64,000 nucleotides of DNA from Comamonas sp. 26 (lineage in GTDB: Bacteria; Pseudomonadota; Gammaproteobacteria; Burkholderiales; Burkholderiaceae_C). Each line of letters opens with the position of its first letter. The first letter of the stretch is position 1. The notes beneath the pieces were generated by a model. It searched no databases. It was not told the origin of the DNA and was given only the letters and a program-made list of their open reading frames with translations. This document shows positions 29,341-37,849 of the stretch, piece after piece. Location: NCBI RefSeq assembly GCF_002754475.1, contig NZ_PEFL01000003.1, positions 62,001-126,000 on the forward strand. The letters are read 5' to 3'. The position numbers were made by a program, and so were the translations under genes.

Positions 29341-29814
29341 TCAGGCCTGAGAGGCAACAGAAGACTGCCAGCTATCGATCATGCTGTGCAGCAGCTGTGC
29401 ATCCGAGGAGGATTTCAGACGCTCGCGCAGCTGACTATCGCTGAGCAGCTCAGCAATCTCGGAAAGGATTTCGAGATGCTTTTGCGTCGCAGCTTCGGGC
29501 ACCAGCAAAAAAATCAGCAGGCCAACAGGCTGCTCATCGGGCGCATCAAAGCCAATGGGGCTAGCCAACTGAAACACAGCAGCCATGGGAGCCGTCAGGC
29601 CCTTGATGCGACCGTGCGGAATGGCAACTCCGTGCCCCAGCCCCGTAGAGCCCAGACGTTCGCGAGCGAACAGGCTATCGGTGATCAAGGCACGAGACAG
29701 ACCATGCAAGCTCTCAAAGAGTAAACCCGCTTCTTCGAAAGCGCGTTTCTTGCTGGTGACATCAACGCTCACAAGCACTTGAGCGGGTGGAAGGATAGAA
29801 GCTAGGCGATTCAT
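29341..29814 (-). CDS. ptsN: PTS IIA-Ntr regulatory protein
   Basis: EIIA of the regulatory nitrogen phosphotransferase system, which senses nitrogen and carbon balance and controls potassium transport and sigma-54-linked processes. The 157 residues contain the phospho-accepting histidine in GHGVAIPHGRI (His67) and the flanking LLIFLLVPE core. The ATG at 29814 (MNRLASILPP) is preferred over the longer frame to 29889. It is preceded by a minus-strand hairpin and followed directly by hprK. Confidence 0.94.
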   Translation of the reverse strand: MNRLASILPPAQVLVSVDVTSKKRAFEEAGLLFESLHGLSRALITDSLFARERLGSTGLGHGVAIPHGRIKGLTAPMAAVFQLASPIGFDAPDEQPVGLLIFLLVPEAATQKHLEILSEIAELLSDSQLRERLKSSSDAQLLHSMIDSWQSSVASQA

Positions 29815-29875
29815 GGTGTGATCAACAATTATGCACCGCTGCGCTGGAAACCGTGGGGAAACCCTGATCACTATC

Positions 29876-29899
29876 AAAAACCGCCCCATAGGGCGGCGT
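29876..29899 (-). terminator. Hairpin between hpf and ptsN
   Basis: CCGCCC, four-base loop, GGGCGG; on the minus strand it is followed by TTTTTGATAG. It can terminate or attenuate transcription between hpf and ptsN-hprK. Confidence 0.65.
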
Positions 29900-29970
29900 G
29901 TTTAGCGTTGTAACAAGGCTACAGCCATGCAACAAGTTGGCGCAAACGCAGGGTTTGCGCCTCACTTTCA

Positions 29971-30330
29971 TCAAACTGACAGCTCCGCCAGCTGCATGCC
30001 ATCCGTATCCAGACGTTTGGCTCCCAAGCGAGGCGCCTGCAGACGGGTTTTGTAGCGCATGACGACACGGTCAAGCTTGTCTGCCAGAGCATCCACGGCA
30101 GCGTAGAGGTCAAAGTGCTGCGTTTCTACAAACAAATCTTGCCCTTTGACCCGCACCGTGCAGCCGGCGCGCTGGCGTTTGTCTTTTTCCTTTTGCTTGT
30201 GAACGGTGAGAAGCACCTTTACGTCGACCACTTGATCGAAGTGCCTAAGGATGCGCTCCAGCTTGGCCATGACATAACTACGCAGCGAGGGAGTGACCTC
30301 CAGGTGATGGCCGCTAATCGTCAGATTCAT
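29971..30330 (-). CDS. hpf: Ribosome hibernation-promoting factor HPF
   Basis: A 119-residue short-form [44 protein letters not shown], then the basic stretch [19 protein letters not shown] and [21 protein letters not shown]. It binds the 30S decoding region to make inactive 100S ribosomes. The ribosome site AAAGGAGTG precedes the ATG. In many proteobacteria hpf follows rpoN (lptB-rpoN-hpf-ptsN); rpoN is not upstream here, where purC starts on the other strand instead. Confidence 0.93.
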   Translation of the reverse strand: MNLTISGHHLEVTPSLRSYVMAKLERILRHFDQVVDVKVLLTVHKQKEKDKRQRAGCTVRVKGQDLFVETQHFDLYAAVDALADKLDRVVMRYKTRLQAPRLGAKRLDTDGMQLAELSV

Positions 30331-30773
30331 AACAAAACACTCCTTTGCTCTCAGTGAAATTCAGCGGTCTCACAGCCCTTGATGGCTGTGCCGCAGCCTT
30401 GCAGTTCTGAATGCGCATTCGTCTTTGCCTGTGAATCCACTATGCGCCCGGCCTCAACCAAAGGCAAAGAAAAAACGCTGATAACGCAGCCTCATATGGG
30501 GCCTTGCATGTCAGTTTGATGACATGCTGTTTTGGCTACACAATGAATGGCTTTGAGCTGCATGAGAGGGGGACTTCTTTATGCTTCCAAGGCTTGTATC
30601 GCGGCATACCTGCCCACGCAAAGACCGTGACCGTCCAAACGCCTGCCCACGCCAGTAAAATCGCCTTTTACGCAGCCGCTTATCGAGCCTGCGACGCTGG
30701 CAGCCCCCTGTGGCTTCAGGCGCCTGCTGACCGACTGCTCGCCTGAATTGCCTGACAGCCTTCTATCTCGACC
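30331..30773. other. Intergenic region between hpf and purC
   Basis: About 440 bases between divergent genes. A possible purC promoter is TTGATG (30516-30521), 17 bases, CACAAT (30539-30544), but this leaves a leader of roughly 220 bases. An 80-codon plus-strand frame at 30504-30746 has no ribosome site and no recognisable content, so I do not call it. Confidence 0.45.
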
Positions 30774-31691
30774 ATGACCACCCAGCCTTCTGCCCTGCAC
30801 ACTTCCAACATTGCCTCGCTGCCATTGCTCGCACGTGGCAAGGTCCGCGACAACTACGCCGTGGGCGATGACCGCATCCTGATGGTGGCGTCCGACCGTC
30901 TGTCCGCTTTTGACGTGATCATGGGCGAGCCCATTCCCGGCAAGGGCGTGCTGCTGACGCAGATGGCACTGTTCTGGTTCGACAAGCTGGGCCATATCTG
31001 CCCCAACCACCTGACGGGCGAAGCCCCTGAGTCCGTGGTCAAGCCCGAAGAAGTCAAGCAAGTCGAAGGCCGCTCCATGCTGGTCAAGCGCTTGAAGCCC
31101 ATCATGATCGAAGCCGTGGTGCGTGGCTACCTGGCTGGCAGCGGTTGGAAGGAATACCAGGAATCGCAGTCTGTGTGCGGCGTGAAGCTGCCCGCTGGCC
31201 TGACAAATGCAGCCAAACTGCCCGAGCCCATCTACACCCCCGCCGCCAAGGCCGAGATGGGTGACCACGACGAAAACATCACCTACGAGCGCACCGTGGA
31301 AATGGTGGGCGAGCAACTGGCCGCCCAGATCCGCGACACGGCTATTCGCATCTACAAGGAAGCAGCCGAGATCGCCCTGACCAAGGGCATGATCATTGCC
31401 GATACCAAGTTCGAATTCGGTCTGACCGAAGAGGGCGAGCTGGTGCTGATGGACGAAGTGCTGACCCCCGACAGCTCGCGCTACTGGCCCGTGGAAGGCT
31501 ATGCCGACGCACTGGCCGCTGGCGCCAACCCTCCCAGCTACGACAAGCAGTTCGTGCGTGACTGGCTGGAGCAGGCTCAGGTCAACGGCAAGCCATGGGA
31601 CAAGAAGGCGCCATCGCCCCGCCTGCCCAAGGAAGTGATCGACAAGACCGCTGCCAAGTACCGCGAAGCGCTGGAACGCCTGACCGCCTGA
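30774..31691 (+). CDS. purC: SAICAR synthetase
   Basis: Phosphoribosylaminoimidazole-succinocarboxamide synthase of de novo purine synthesis, joining aspartate to CAIR with ATP. The 305 residues show [28 protein letters not shown], the catalytic [43 protein letters not shown] and [13 protein letters not shown]. It is the longer, yeast-Ade1-like version found in betaproteobacteria. A strong terminator follows 20 bases after the stop. Confidence 0.96.
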   Translation: MTTQPSALHTSNIASLPLLARGKVRDNYAVGDDRILMVASDRLSAFDVIMGEPIPGKGVLLTQMALFWFDKLGHICPNHLTGEAPESVVKPEEVKQVEGRSMLVKRLKPIMIEAVVRGYLAGSGWKEYQESQSVCGVKLPAGLTNAAKLPEPIYTPAAKAEMGDHDENITYERTVEMVGEQLAAQIRDTAIRIYKEAAEIALTKGMIIADTKFEFGLTEEGELVLMDEVLTPDSSRYWPVEGYADALAAGANPPSYDKQFVRDWLEQAQVNGKPWDKKAPSPRLPKEVIDKTAAKYREALERLTA

Positions 31692-31710
31692 GCAAGCTAA
31701 GCGCTGAATA

Positions 31711-31752
31711 AAGAATGGCCCCCGGACAAAAATCCGGGGGCCATTCTTTTTT
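31711..31752 (+). terminator. Intrinsic terminator after purC
   Basis: AGAATGGCCCCCGGA, loop of about six bases, TCCGGGGGCCATTCT and six T. A 15-bp stem, one of the strongest in the window. Confidence 0.92.
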
Positions 31753-31800
31753 GATAGCTGCCAGCGCCTGTTGTACCTGGGCTAGACCCCTGAAACACTA
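31751..31800. repeat. Dispersed short repeat, long variant
   Basis: TTGATAGCTGCCAGCGCCTG then GGGCTAGACCCC, directly abutting the purC terminator. Same two-part layout as the copy at 21321-21371. Confidence 0.6.
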
Positions 31801-31895
31801 CAAATCACCAGCTATCCAGTGCTGAGACATGCAGACCGTGGCAGCGCCACCGCAAACGGCTGCAACGACGTATCAGCGCCGCTGCGGCGGACTCA

Positions 31896-32381
31896 TTAAT
31901 GGTGGTGGCCGTGGCCACCGTGTACGTGTTTGTGGGCAATTTCTTCGGGCGTCGCTGCGCGCACTTCATTGACCACGGCGGTAAAGCGCAGGGCCACACC
32001 AGCCAGAGGGTGGTTGCCGTCCAGCTGTACCACAGGGCCCTTGATCTTCACGACGTTGTAGATCTGGGGCTCGCCCTGATCGTTGGCACCGCGCAGCTGG
32101 CCGCCGACCTTCACGCCCGCTGGGAACTCGCCCTTGGGGATGGTGCGCAGCAGGCTCTCGTCGCGTGCGCCAAAGGCATCTTCCACGGCCAGATCCACGG
32201 TCACGGTATCGCCCTTTTGCTTGCCGTCCAGAGCGGCTTCGACCTTGGCGAAGATATTGTCATAGCCACCGTGCAGGAAGGCGACATCGCCCTTGTCCAG
32301 CAGTTTGACGGCCACGCCGCCCGCGAGCAGCTCGTGAATCTTGTAGTTGATGGTGACAGCGGTGTCTTTGGTGATGTTCAT
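31896..32381 (-). CDS. slyD: SlyD-type FKBP peptidyl-prolyl isomerase
   Basis: A 161-residue FKBP-type cis-trans prolyl isomerase and chaperone. The FKBP part (INYKIHELLAGGVAVKLL...DVAFLHGGYDNIFAKVEAALDGKQKGD) is interrupted by the SlyD insert-in-flap domain (EDAFGARDESLLRTIPKGEFPAG) and resumes with NHPLAGVALRFTAVVNEVRAAT. The protein ends in a histidine-rich tail (HVHGGHGHHH) typical of metal-binding SlyD, which delivers nickel to hydrogenases or ureases. The ATG at 32381 gives the usual N-terminus; the frame runs to 32465. Confidence 0.93.
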   Translation of the reverse strand: MNITKDTAVTINYKIHELLAGGVAVKLLDKGDVAFLHGGYDNIFAKVEAALDGKQKGDTVTVDLAVEDAFGARDESLLRTIPKGEFPAGVKVGGQLRGANDQGEPQIYNVVKIKGPVVQLDGNHPLAGVALRFTAVVNEVRAATPEEIAHKHVHGGHGHHH

Positions 32382-32485
32382 GGCTTGGCGTTCGGTCAAA
32401 ACAAAGCCGCCACGGCCCGCAAAGGTCGTGGCAGTCAGGCGCACATTGTGGCAGCGTTTAAACAACCGCCGCAGGGGGCGCGTTT

Positions 32486-33541
32486 TCAGGCCGTTGCCAC
32501 TACAGGCGGCAGATCATCTTCGGTCGCACCGGGGTAGCGGGCAAAACGACGATTCTCAGCACCATGCACCGGGTCGTTGTCCTTCCAGGGCCAGCCGCCG
32601 AACTGGGTGCGGCGGTAGTCCTGCATGGCCTGCATGATCTCTTGCTGCGTGTTCATCACGAAGGGGCCGTACTGCGACACGGTTTCGCCAATGGGCTTGC
32701 CCTGCAGCAGTACCAGCTCCACCACGTCGTCGCCGGTGTTGACCAGCTCAACGTCGCTTTGCGCATCGATGTGCATGGCCAGATGCTGCTTCACGGCTTC
32801 GCCGCCCACAGACAGGCTCTTGCCCATAAAGAAGTAGAGCATGCGGTGAGTTTCAGCCCCTGCGGCCTTGGGCATGGTCCAGCGGGCACCGGGCTCCAGC
32901 TCCAGCGTCCAGATGGCGACATCGCTGCCAGCCTCCGAAGCCCAGGACTCGGGAGGAGGCGGCAAGGTCTTGTCCACGCCTTCCAGCGCGCCAGCCACCA
33001 CGGTCACTTTGGTCTTCTTGCCTGCCGCATCGCTGAAGGTCACGCGCGGAATCTGCTCGTTCCAGAACATGGTGAAGTGCGGCTCCACCATCTTGTTCTT
33101 GGCGGGCAGGTTCAGCCAGATCTGGAACAGCTCCAACGGGTTGGGCTTGTCGCTGTTGAGCAGCGGGAACATCTCAGAGTGCTGAATCCCCTTGCCGGCC
33201 GTCAGCCACTGCACATCACCGCCACCAAAGCGCGCAGCCGCGCCCAGCGAATCGGCATGGTCGATGCGGCCCTTGCGCACCAGCGTCACGGTCTCAAAAC
33301 CGCGGTGCGGGTGGCCGGGGAAGCCAGGAATCGGCTCGCCGTGGTACATGGAAAAGCCATCCTTGGCACTGAAATCGCTGCCCATCTCGCGGCCCTCCAA
33401 CTCCACGGCCTGCACACCCATCTTGCCGTTGCTAGCAGGGTAGGTGTCATCGTGGTGAGCGCAGAACAGGAAAGGATCCAGACAAGGCCAGCGTGGGCCG
33501 AGTGGAGCGCTTTCGAGAATGGTTTTGCGATTCGTGGTCAT
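32486..33541 (-). CDS. Pirin-family protein (copy 2)
   Basis: A 351-residue pirin bicupin. The N-terminal metal site is GHPHRGFETVTLV (two His) with GKGIQHSEMFP (His, Glu). It belongs to the longer pirin branch, ending PVHGAENRRFARYPG. Start at 33541 is supported by GAGGAGAACTCC ahead of the ATG. It lies downstream of a GST and a LysR regulator, all on the minus strand, so the three may be co-regulated. Quercetinase-like dioxygenase or stress regulator roles are both possible. Confidence 0.88.
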   Translation of the reverse strand: MTTNRKTILESAPLGPRWPCLDPFLFCAHHDDTYPASNGKMGVQAVELEGREMGSDFSAKDGFSMYHGEPIPGFPGHPHRGFETVTLVRKGRIDHADSLGAAARFGGGDVQWLTAGKGIQHSEMFPLLNSDKPNPLELFQIWLNLPAKNKMVEPHFTMFWNEQIPRVTFSDAAGKKTKVTVVAGALEGVDKTLPPPPESWASEAGSDVAIWTLELEPGARWTMPKAAGAETHRMLYFFMGKSLSVGGEAVKQHLAMHIDAQSDVELVNTGDDVVELVLLQGKPIGETVSQYGPFVMNTQQEIMQAMQDYRRTQFGGWPWKDNDPVHGAENRRFARYPGATEDDLPPVVATA

Positions 33542-33676
33542 GGAGTTCTCCTCTTGAGGGCCGCTGCCATCTGCAGGGCCTGAGTTTCAAAGATAAGGCC
33601 TGACCACCTGATTGAAAGACATCACTGGCAGGACAGTGTTTTCAGGTTTTGCAACAGCGACAAAGACCGCCACCGC

Positions 33677-34393
33677 TCAGTCACGCGGCGGCATGTTCAG
33701 ACCTTTTTGCACGGCTGGCCGGGCCACAAAGGCTGCCAGCACACGTTGCAGTTCGGGGAAATCGCTCCAGCCCACCAGCTCAGCGGCGTTGTAACCGGCC
33801 TCCACCACCATATTGCGCACCCAGGGCCAGATGGCAATGTCCGCCAGCGTGATCTGCTCGCCCATGATCCACTCGCGGCCCTGCATACGCTGCTCCAGCA
33901 CCCCCAGCAGACGCTTGGATTCATTCACATAGCGGTCACGGGGGCGCTTGTCTTCAAAATCCTTGCCCGCGAACTTATGGAAGAAGCCCACTTGTCCAAA
34001 CATGGGGCCGACGCCGCCCATCTGGAACATCAGCCACTGCAGGGTTTCATAACGCGCAGCAGGGTCTGCAGGCAGCAGCGGGCTGCCGGTCTTTTCGGCC
34101 AGATAGATGAGGATGGCTGCCGACTCAAACAGCGCCAGCGGCTGACCGCCGGGGCCTTGCGGGTCGATGATGGCGGGAATCTTGTTGTTGGGGAAGGTTC
34201 CCACAAACTCGGGCGTGAGCTGGTCATTGGTCTGAAAGCTGACCAGATGGGCCTCATAGGGCAGCTGCATTTCCTCCAGCGCGATCGACACTTTCACGCC
34301 ATTGGGCGTAGGCAGCGAATACAGCTGAATGCGCTCGGGGTGCTGAGCAGGCCATTTGCGGGTGACAGAAAAATCGGCGAGGGTGCGGGTCAT
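33677..34393 (-). CDS. Glutathione S-transferase family protein (YghU/YfcG-like)
   Basis: A 238-residue GST of the Nu class. The thioredoxin-like N-terminal half has QLYSLPTPNGVKVSIALEEMQLPYEAHLV and NNKIPAIID, the latter with the cis-proline and followed by LFESAAILIYLAEKTG. The helical half has GGVGPMFGQVGFFHKFA, as in YghU and YfcG, which reduce disulfides with two glutathiones. The ATG at 34393 has AGGAGA upstream. LysR is directly upstream on the same strand and pirin 2 is downstream. Confidence 0.9.
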   Translation of the reverse strand: MTRTLADFSVTRKWPAQHPERIQLYSLPTPNGVKVSIALEEMQLPYEAHLVSFQTNDQLTPEFVGTFPNNKIPAIIDPQGPGGQPLALFESAAILIYLAEKTGSPLLPADPAARYETLQWLMFQMGGVGPMFGQVGFFHKFAGKDFEDKRPRDRYVNESKRLLGVLEQRMQGREWIMGEQITLADIAIWPWVRNMVVEAGYNAAELVGWSDFPELQRVLAAFVARPAVQKGLNMPPRD

Positions 34394-34445
34394 GCGGCGG
34401 TCTCCTGAAAAGAATGCTTTGCCGCATCGTAACGGCAGAGCTTGC

Positions 34446-35324
34446 TCAGCGCAGCAGCTGCCAGAACATCTGCACACAGGGCGATGGTGCCTGCTGCATG
34501 CTCACCATGGCAATGCGCGAGTGGCGCGCGGCATCGGCCAGCGGCTGCAACACCACGCCGGGAGGGCAAATGCGCTCATACACACTGGGCACGATGGACA
34601 GGCCCAGCCCGGCGGCCACCAGCGCCAGCATGGTCGAGGTTTCGCGCGCTGGCTGGGCGATGTGCGGCACAAAGCCGGCTTCGCTGCACAAGGCCAGAAT
34701 ATGTTCGTGCAGCCCGCCGCCCAGCACGGTGGGGTGCAGCACAAAAGGCTGATCGGCCAGAGCGCTCAGCGCCACGGGTAGCGAATCTGCCGCCTGCCTG
34801 GCGGGCAGGGCCAGCATCAGCTCGTCGCGCCACAGCGTTTGCTCGCGGATGGGCACGGGAATGCGAAACGCGGGCGAAGGCCGCATAAAACCAATATCAA
34901 TCTGCCCGGCAGTCAGCGCCGCAATCTGCTCGCCCGTGGTCATGTGCTGTAAATCCAGCTCGACCTCGGGGTAGCGGGTGCGGAAGTCACGCAGCATGGC
35001 CGAGAACTCGTCAAACAACGGCACCGAGGCGGTGAAAGCAATGCGCAGCCGCCCTGCCAGCCCATGGGCAGCCATGCGGCACAGCTCACCAGCCTGCTGG
35101 TGCAGCTCCACGATCTGTCTGGCTTTTTCCTGCAGCAGCAGGCCCGCAGGCGTCAGCGTGACCGCCCGGCGCGAGCGTTCAAACAGCTGCACCCCCATTT
35201 CCTGCTCCAGCAGGCGTATCTGCTGGCTCAGCGGGGGCTGGCTCATGTGAAGGCGCTGGGCAGCGCGGCTGAAGTTCAGCTCATCGGCCACGGCCAGGAA
35301 ACAAGTGAGGCGGCGCAAATCCAT
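34446..35324 (-). CDS. LysR-family transcriptional regulator
   Basis: A 292-residue LysR regulator. The N-terminal winged helix-turn-helix (MDLRRLTCFLAVADELNFSRAAQRLHMSQPPLSQQIRLLEQEMGVQLFER) is followed by the periplasmic-binding-like effector domain. The start wording is close to the CatM/BenM/CbbR-like group that senses aromatic or organic acids. It is divergent from the ModA-like lipoprotein gene at 35485 and upstream of the GST gene on its own strand, so either could be the target. No clear T-N11-A box was resolved. Confidence 0.92.
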   Translation of the reverse strand: MDLRRLTCFLAVADELNFSRAAQRLHMSQPPLSQQIRLLEQEMGVQLFERSRRAVTLTPAGLLLQEKARQIVELHQQAGELCRMAAHGLAGRLRIAFTASVPLFDEFSAMLRDFRTRYPEVELDLQHMTTGEQIAALTAGQIDIGFMRPSPAFRIPVPIREQTLWRDELMLALPARQAADSLPVALSALADQPFVLHPTVLGGGLHEHILALCSEAGFVPHIAQPARETSTMLALVAAGLGLSIVPSVYERICPPGVVLQPLADAARHSRIAMVSMQQAPSPCVQMFWQLLR

Positions 35325-35413
35325 AGGACGATTTTCGTATCAAGTCCAGACGCAAACGGTATTGGACGGAAAGACCGCGACTTTTCACAATCCCATCAGC
35401 CGCAAAAGCTATG

Positions 35414-35450
35414 ACAAACATAGCTGCTTGCGCTTATTCAATAAGGGTTC
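35414..35450. repeat. Dispersed short repeat between LysR and ModA-like gene
   Basis: ATAGCTGCTTGCGCTTATTC then AATAAGGGTTCAAGG. Degenerate copy of the AGCGCT...GCAGCTATC repeat in the divergent promoter region. Confidence 0.5.
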
Positions 35451-35484
35451 AAGGCCATTTGAACCTAATCAAGAACCGAGAGAC

Positions 35485-36300
35485 ATGATGCAAGCCTTTG
35501 CCCTTTTCACCGCCCGCCGCGCCCTGCTGATCAGCGCTGTTGCCCTGGTCGCTGGCTGCGCCCAGCAGCCCGCCAGCCAGAGCAGCAAAGAGCCCGTACG
35601 CCTCATGACCTCGGGCGGCTTTACGGCAGCGCACAAGCTGCTGGCTCCGCAGTTCACGGCACAGACCGGCATTGCGGTTGAATCGGCCTATGGCTCCTCC
35701 ATGGGTTCATCGCCCACCTCCATTCCCAACCGTCTGAGCCAGGGTGAAAAGGCCGACGTGGTGATTCTGGCGCGCGGCGCGCTGGATGATCTGGCGGCCA
35801 AGGGACTGGTCAAGCAAGGCACGCAGATCGATCTGGTGCGCTCTGCCGTGGGTATAGCCGTCAAAAAAGGCGCGCCCATCCCCGACATCAGCAGCGAAGA
35901 CAAGCTGCGCCAGGTGCTGCTGAATGCCAAGAGCATTGCCTACTCGGCCAGCGCCAGCGGTACTTATTACGAAACCCAGATGCTCAAGAAGCTGGGCATT
36001 CACGATCAGGTCATGCCCAAGAGCAAAAAAATCGTGACTGAGCGCGTTGGCACCATCGTAGCCAGAGGCGAGGCAGAAATCGGCCTGCAGCAGGTCAGCG
36101 AGCTGCTGCCCATTGAAGGCATCAGCTATGCCGGCACGCTGCCTGACTCGGTTCAGCACTACACACTGTTCTCGGCAGGCACGGCCAGCACCTCCACCAA
36201 CCCGCTGGGGCTGGAACAGCTGCTGAAGTTCTACACCTCGCCCGGCGCTGCCAAAGCCATTCGCGACACGGGTCTGGAGCCGATTGCCAAGCCTCGCTAA
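35485..36300 (+). CDS. ModA-like substrate-binding lipoprotein
   Basis: A 271-residue extracellular solute-binding protein. The signal ends in a lipobox (ISAVALVAGCAQQ). The rest follows ModA-type proteins: VRLMTSGGFTAAHKLLAPQFTAQTGIAVESAYG, then KADVVILARGALDDLAAKGLV. It is close to family members annotated as molybdate binding but lacks adjacent modB or modC, so the transporter partner and the ligand are unknown. ATG at 35485 follows GAACCGAGAGAC. It is followed by a terminator. Confidence 0.82.
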   Translation: MMQAFALFTARRALLISAVALVAGCAQQPASQSSKEPVRLMTSGGFTAAHKLLAPQFTAQTGIAVESAYGSSMGSSPTSIPNRLSQGEKADVVILARGALDDLAAKGLVKQGTQIDLVRSAVGIAVKKGAPIPDISSEDKLRQVLLNAKSIAYSASASGTYYETQMLKKLGIHDQVMPKSKKIVTERVGTIVARGEAEIGLQQVSELLPIEGISYAGTLPDSVQHYTLFSAGTASTSTNPLGLEQLLKFYTSPGAAKAIRDTGLEPIAKPR

Positions 36301-36317
36301 TCCACCCTGTAAAAGAC

Positions 36318-36346
36318 AAAGCCCGCAGGCAGGCCGTGCGGGCTTT
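36318..36346. terminator. Bidirectional terminator
   Basis: AAAGCCCGCA, nine bases, TGCGGGCTTT, lying between the convergent ModA-like and DUF1439 genes. Confidence 0.7.
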
Positions 36347-36366
36347 GGTATTTCAGCTGGAGAGAC

Positions 36367-36942
36367 TCAGCGCTTGACGCCTTGCGGCGCTTTTTGCACC
36401 AGCGCCACCGTCAGGCCCTGAGCCGTGACCGTGATGGTGCCGGGCTCCATGGCCAGCGCATCGACCAACGCCAAATCCTGATCTTGCAGCTGATAAAGCA
36501 CCATCTGGCCCATGGCCTGCTCGGCCAGCGCCGTGGAATAAGTACCCAGCATGTCGCTGAGCGCGGGCGACAGGCCGTCAATGTTCAGCTGGTTGACCTT
36601 GATCTGGTGAGCGCGCAGCGTGCGGTCCGAGGGCTCGTAGCGCAGGGCAAAGTCCACATCCAGCAGACCGCTGAAACGCTCCTTGAGCACTTTGCCGCTC
36701 AGCTCAGCCGGAATGACGGCGTTGAGCATGTTGCGCTCGGGCCGCATGCTCAGCTGCGGCACCTGCAAATCCAATTGCAGCAACCCCGCCACGGGGAACT
36801 GCTTGGGGAAACGCCTTGCCAGCATCTCCTGCAGTTTCTGCTGACTCACACTTACGCTGCTGGGCACTGATTTGCCCGAGCAACCTGCAGCGACTATACC
36901 CAGACCCATTGCTGCCGACATCAACCATGCGCGCCGATTCAT
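36367..36942 (-). CDS. DUF1439 lipoprotein
   Basis: A 191-residue lipoprotein: MNRRAWLMSAAMGLGIVAAGC carries the signal and lipobox. The mature part (QQKLQEMLARRFPKQFPVAGLLQLDLQVPQLSMRPERN, then VDFALRYEPSDRTLRAHQIKV) matches the DUF1439 family (YceB-like), which has a SMP/lipid-binding-type fold of unknown function. The ATG at 36942 is chosen so that the signal peptide is normal; the frame continues to 36981. Confidence 0.82.
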   Translation of the reverse strand: MNRRAWLMSAAMGLGIVAAGCSGKSVPSSVSVSQQKLQEMLARRFPKQFPVAGLLQLDLQVPQLSMRPERNMLNAVIPAELSGKVLKERFSGLLDVDFALRYEPSDRTLRAHQIKVNQLNIDGLSPALSDMLGTYSTALAEQAMGQMVLYQLQDQDLALVDALAMEPGTITVTAQGLTVALVQKAPQGVKR

Positions 36943-37174
36943 CACGACCACCCAACTCCGTAAAATCTGATTCAAAAACAATGGGAACGCTTGACAAACC
37001 AGTGCTTAACGCTATGGTTTTTGAATAATCCATTGTCTCTCGCTTGCTATTCCACAGAGTCTCGATGGGTGTTTGAGGTTCCCCATTTCTTACTATCTGC
37101 AGGTAAAAGTCTGTTGTTTAACGTCCTGCCTGCGCGCAGGTTGACGCAAAAGCCGCAGCAGCGCTCCATGCACA

Positions 37175-37843
37175 ATGACTTACATGAATGCTCACCCCAC
37201 TCCCACCCATGAGGCCCTGGCAGCAGCGGCCGCAGATGCCACCCTGCCCGATCAGGTTCTGACCCAATGGTTTGGTAGCGCCAGACCCGGCAACGCACAG
37301 GCTTTGCAGTACAAGAGCCGGTGGTTTACCAAGTCCCCAGCGTTTGATGAGGAGCTGCGCGAACGCTTTGGTGTGGCGGTTGAGGCGGCCTTGGGCGGCG
37401 GCCTGCAGCACTGGTCTGCGCAAGGGCCGTGGCAGCATCTGGCACTGGTGGTGCTGCTCGACCAGTTCACGCGCAATATCTTTCGCAACACGCCCAAAAG
37501 CTTTGCGGGCGACCCGCAGGCGCTGACGCTGGCTTTGCAGGCCATGCAGTCAGGTGCTGACCAGCAACTGCCCGAGGTGGTGCGCGTCTTCATGTACCTG
37601 CCGCTGGAGCATGCCGAAGACCCTGCCATGCAGCAGCGCTGTGTGGCCGCGTTTGATGCCATGCACCAGGCCGCCGAAGATGCAGAGTTGCGCGAGTACC
37701 TGGCCGGATCGCTGGACTACGCCCACCGCCATCAGGTGGTGATTGAGCAGTTCAGCCGCTTTCCGCATCGCAACGCAATTTTGGGCCGCACCAGCACGGC
37801 TGAAGAAGCAGCGTATCTGGCCCAGCCCGGCTCTGGCTTCTGA
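37175..37843 (+). CDS. DUF924 family protein
   Basis: A 222-residue cytoplasmic protein matching DUF924: VLTQWFGSARP, SRWFTKSPAFDEELRERFG, LALVVLLDQFTRNIFRNTPKSFAGDPQAL, FMYLPLEHAEDPAMQQRCV and RFPHRNAILGR are the family's hallmark segments. Structures of relatives are all-helical and TPR-like; function is unknown. ATGs at 37175 and 37184 are both possible, with no clear ribosome site. Confidence 0.9.
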   Translation: MTYMNAHPTPTHEALAAAAADATLPDQVLTQWFGSARPGNAQALQYKSRWFTKSPAFDEELRERFGVAVEAALGGGLQHWSAQGPWQHLALVVLLDQFTRNIFRNTPKSFAGDPQALTLALQAMQSGADQQLPEVVRVFMYLPLEHAEDPAMQQRCVAAFDAMHQAAEDAELREYLAGSLDYAHRHQVVIEQFSRFPHRNAILGRTSTAEEAAYLAQPGSGF

Positions 37844-37849
37844 CGACCT

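Noticed and set aside
30504..30746. Plus-strand frame of 80 codons ahead of purC
   Set aside because: No ribosome site and no protein-like pattern.
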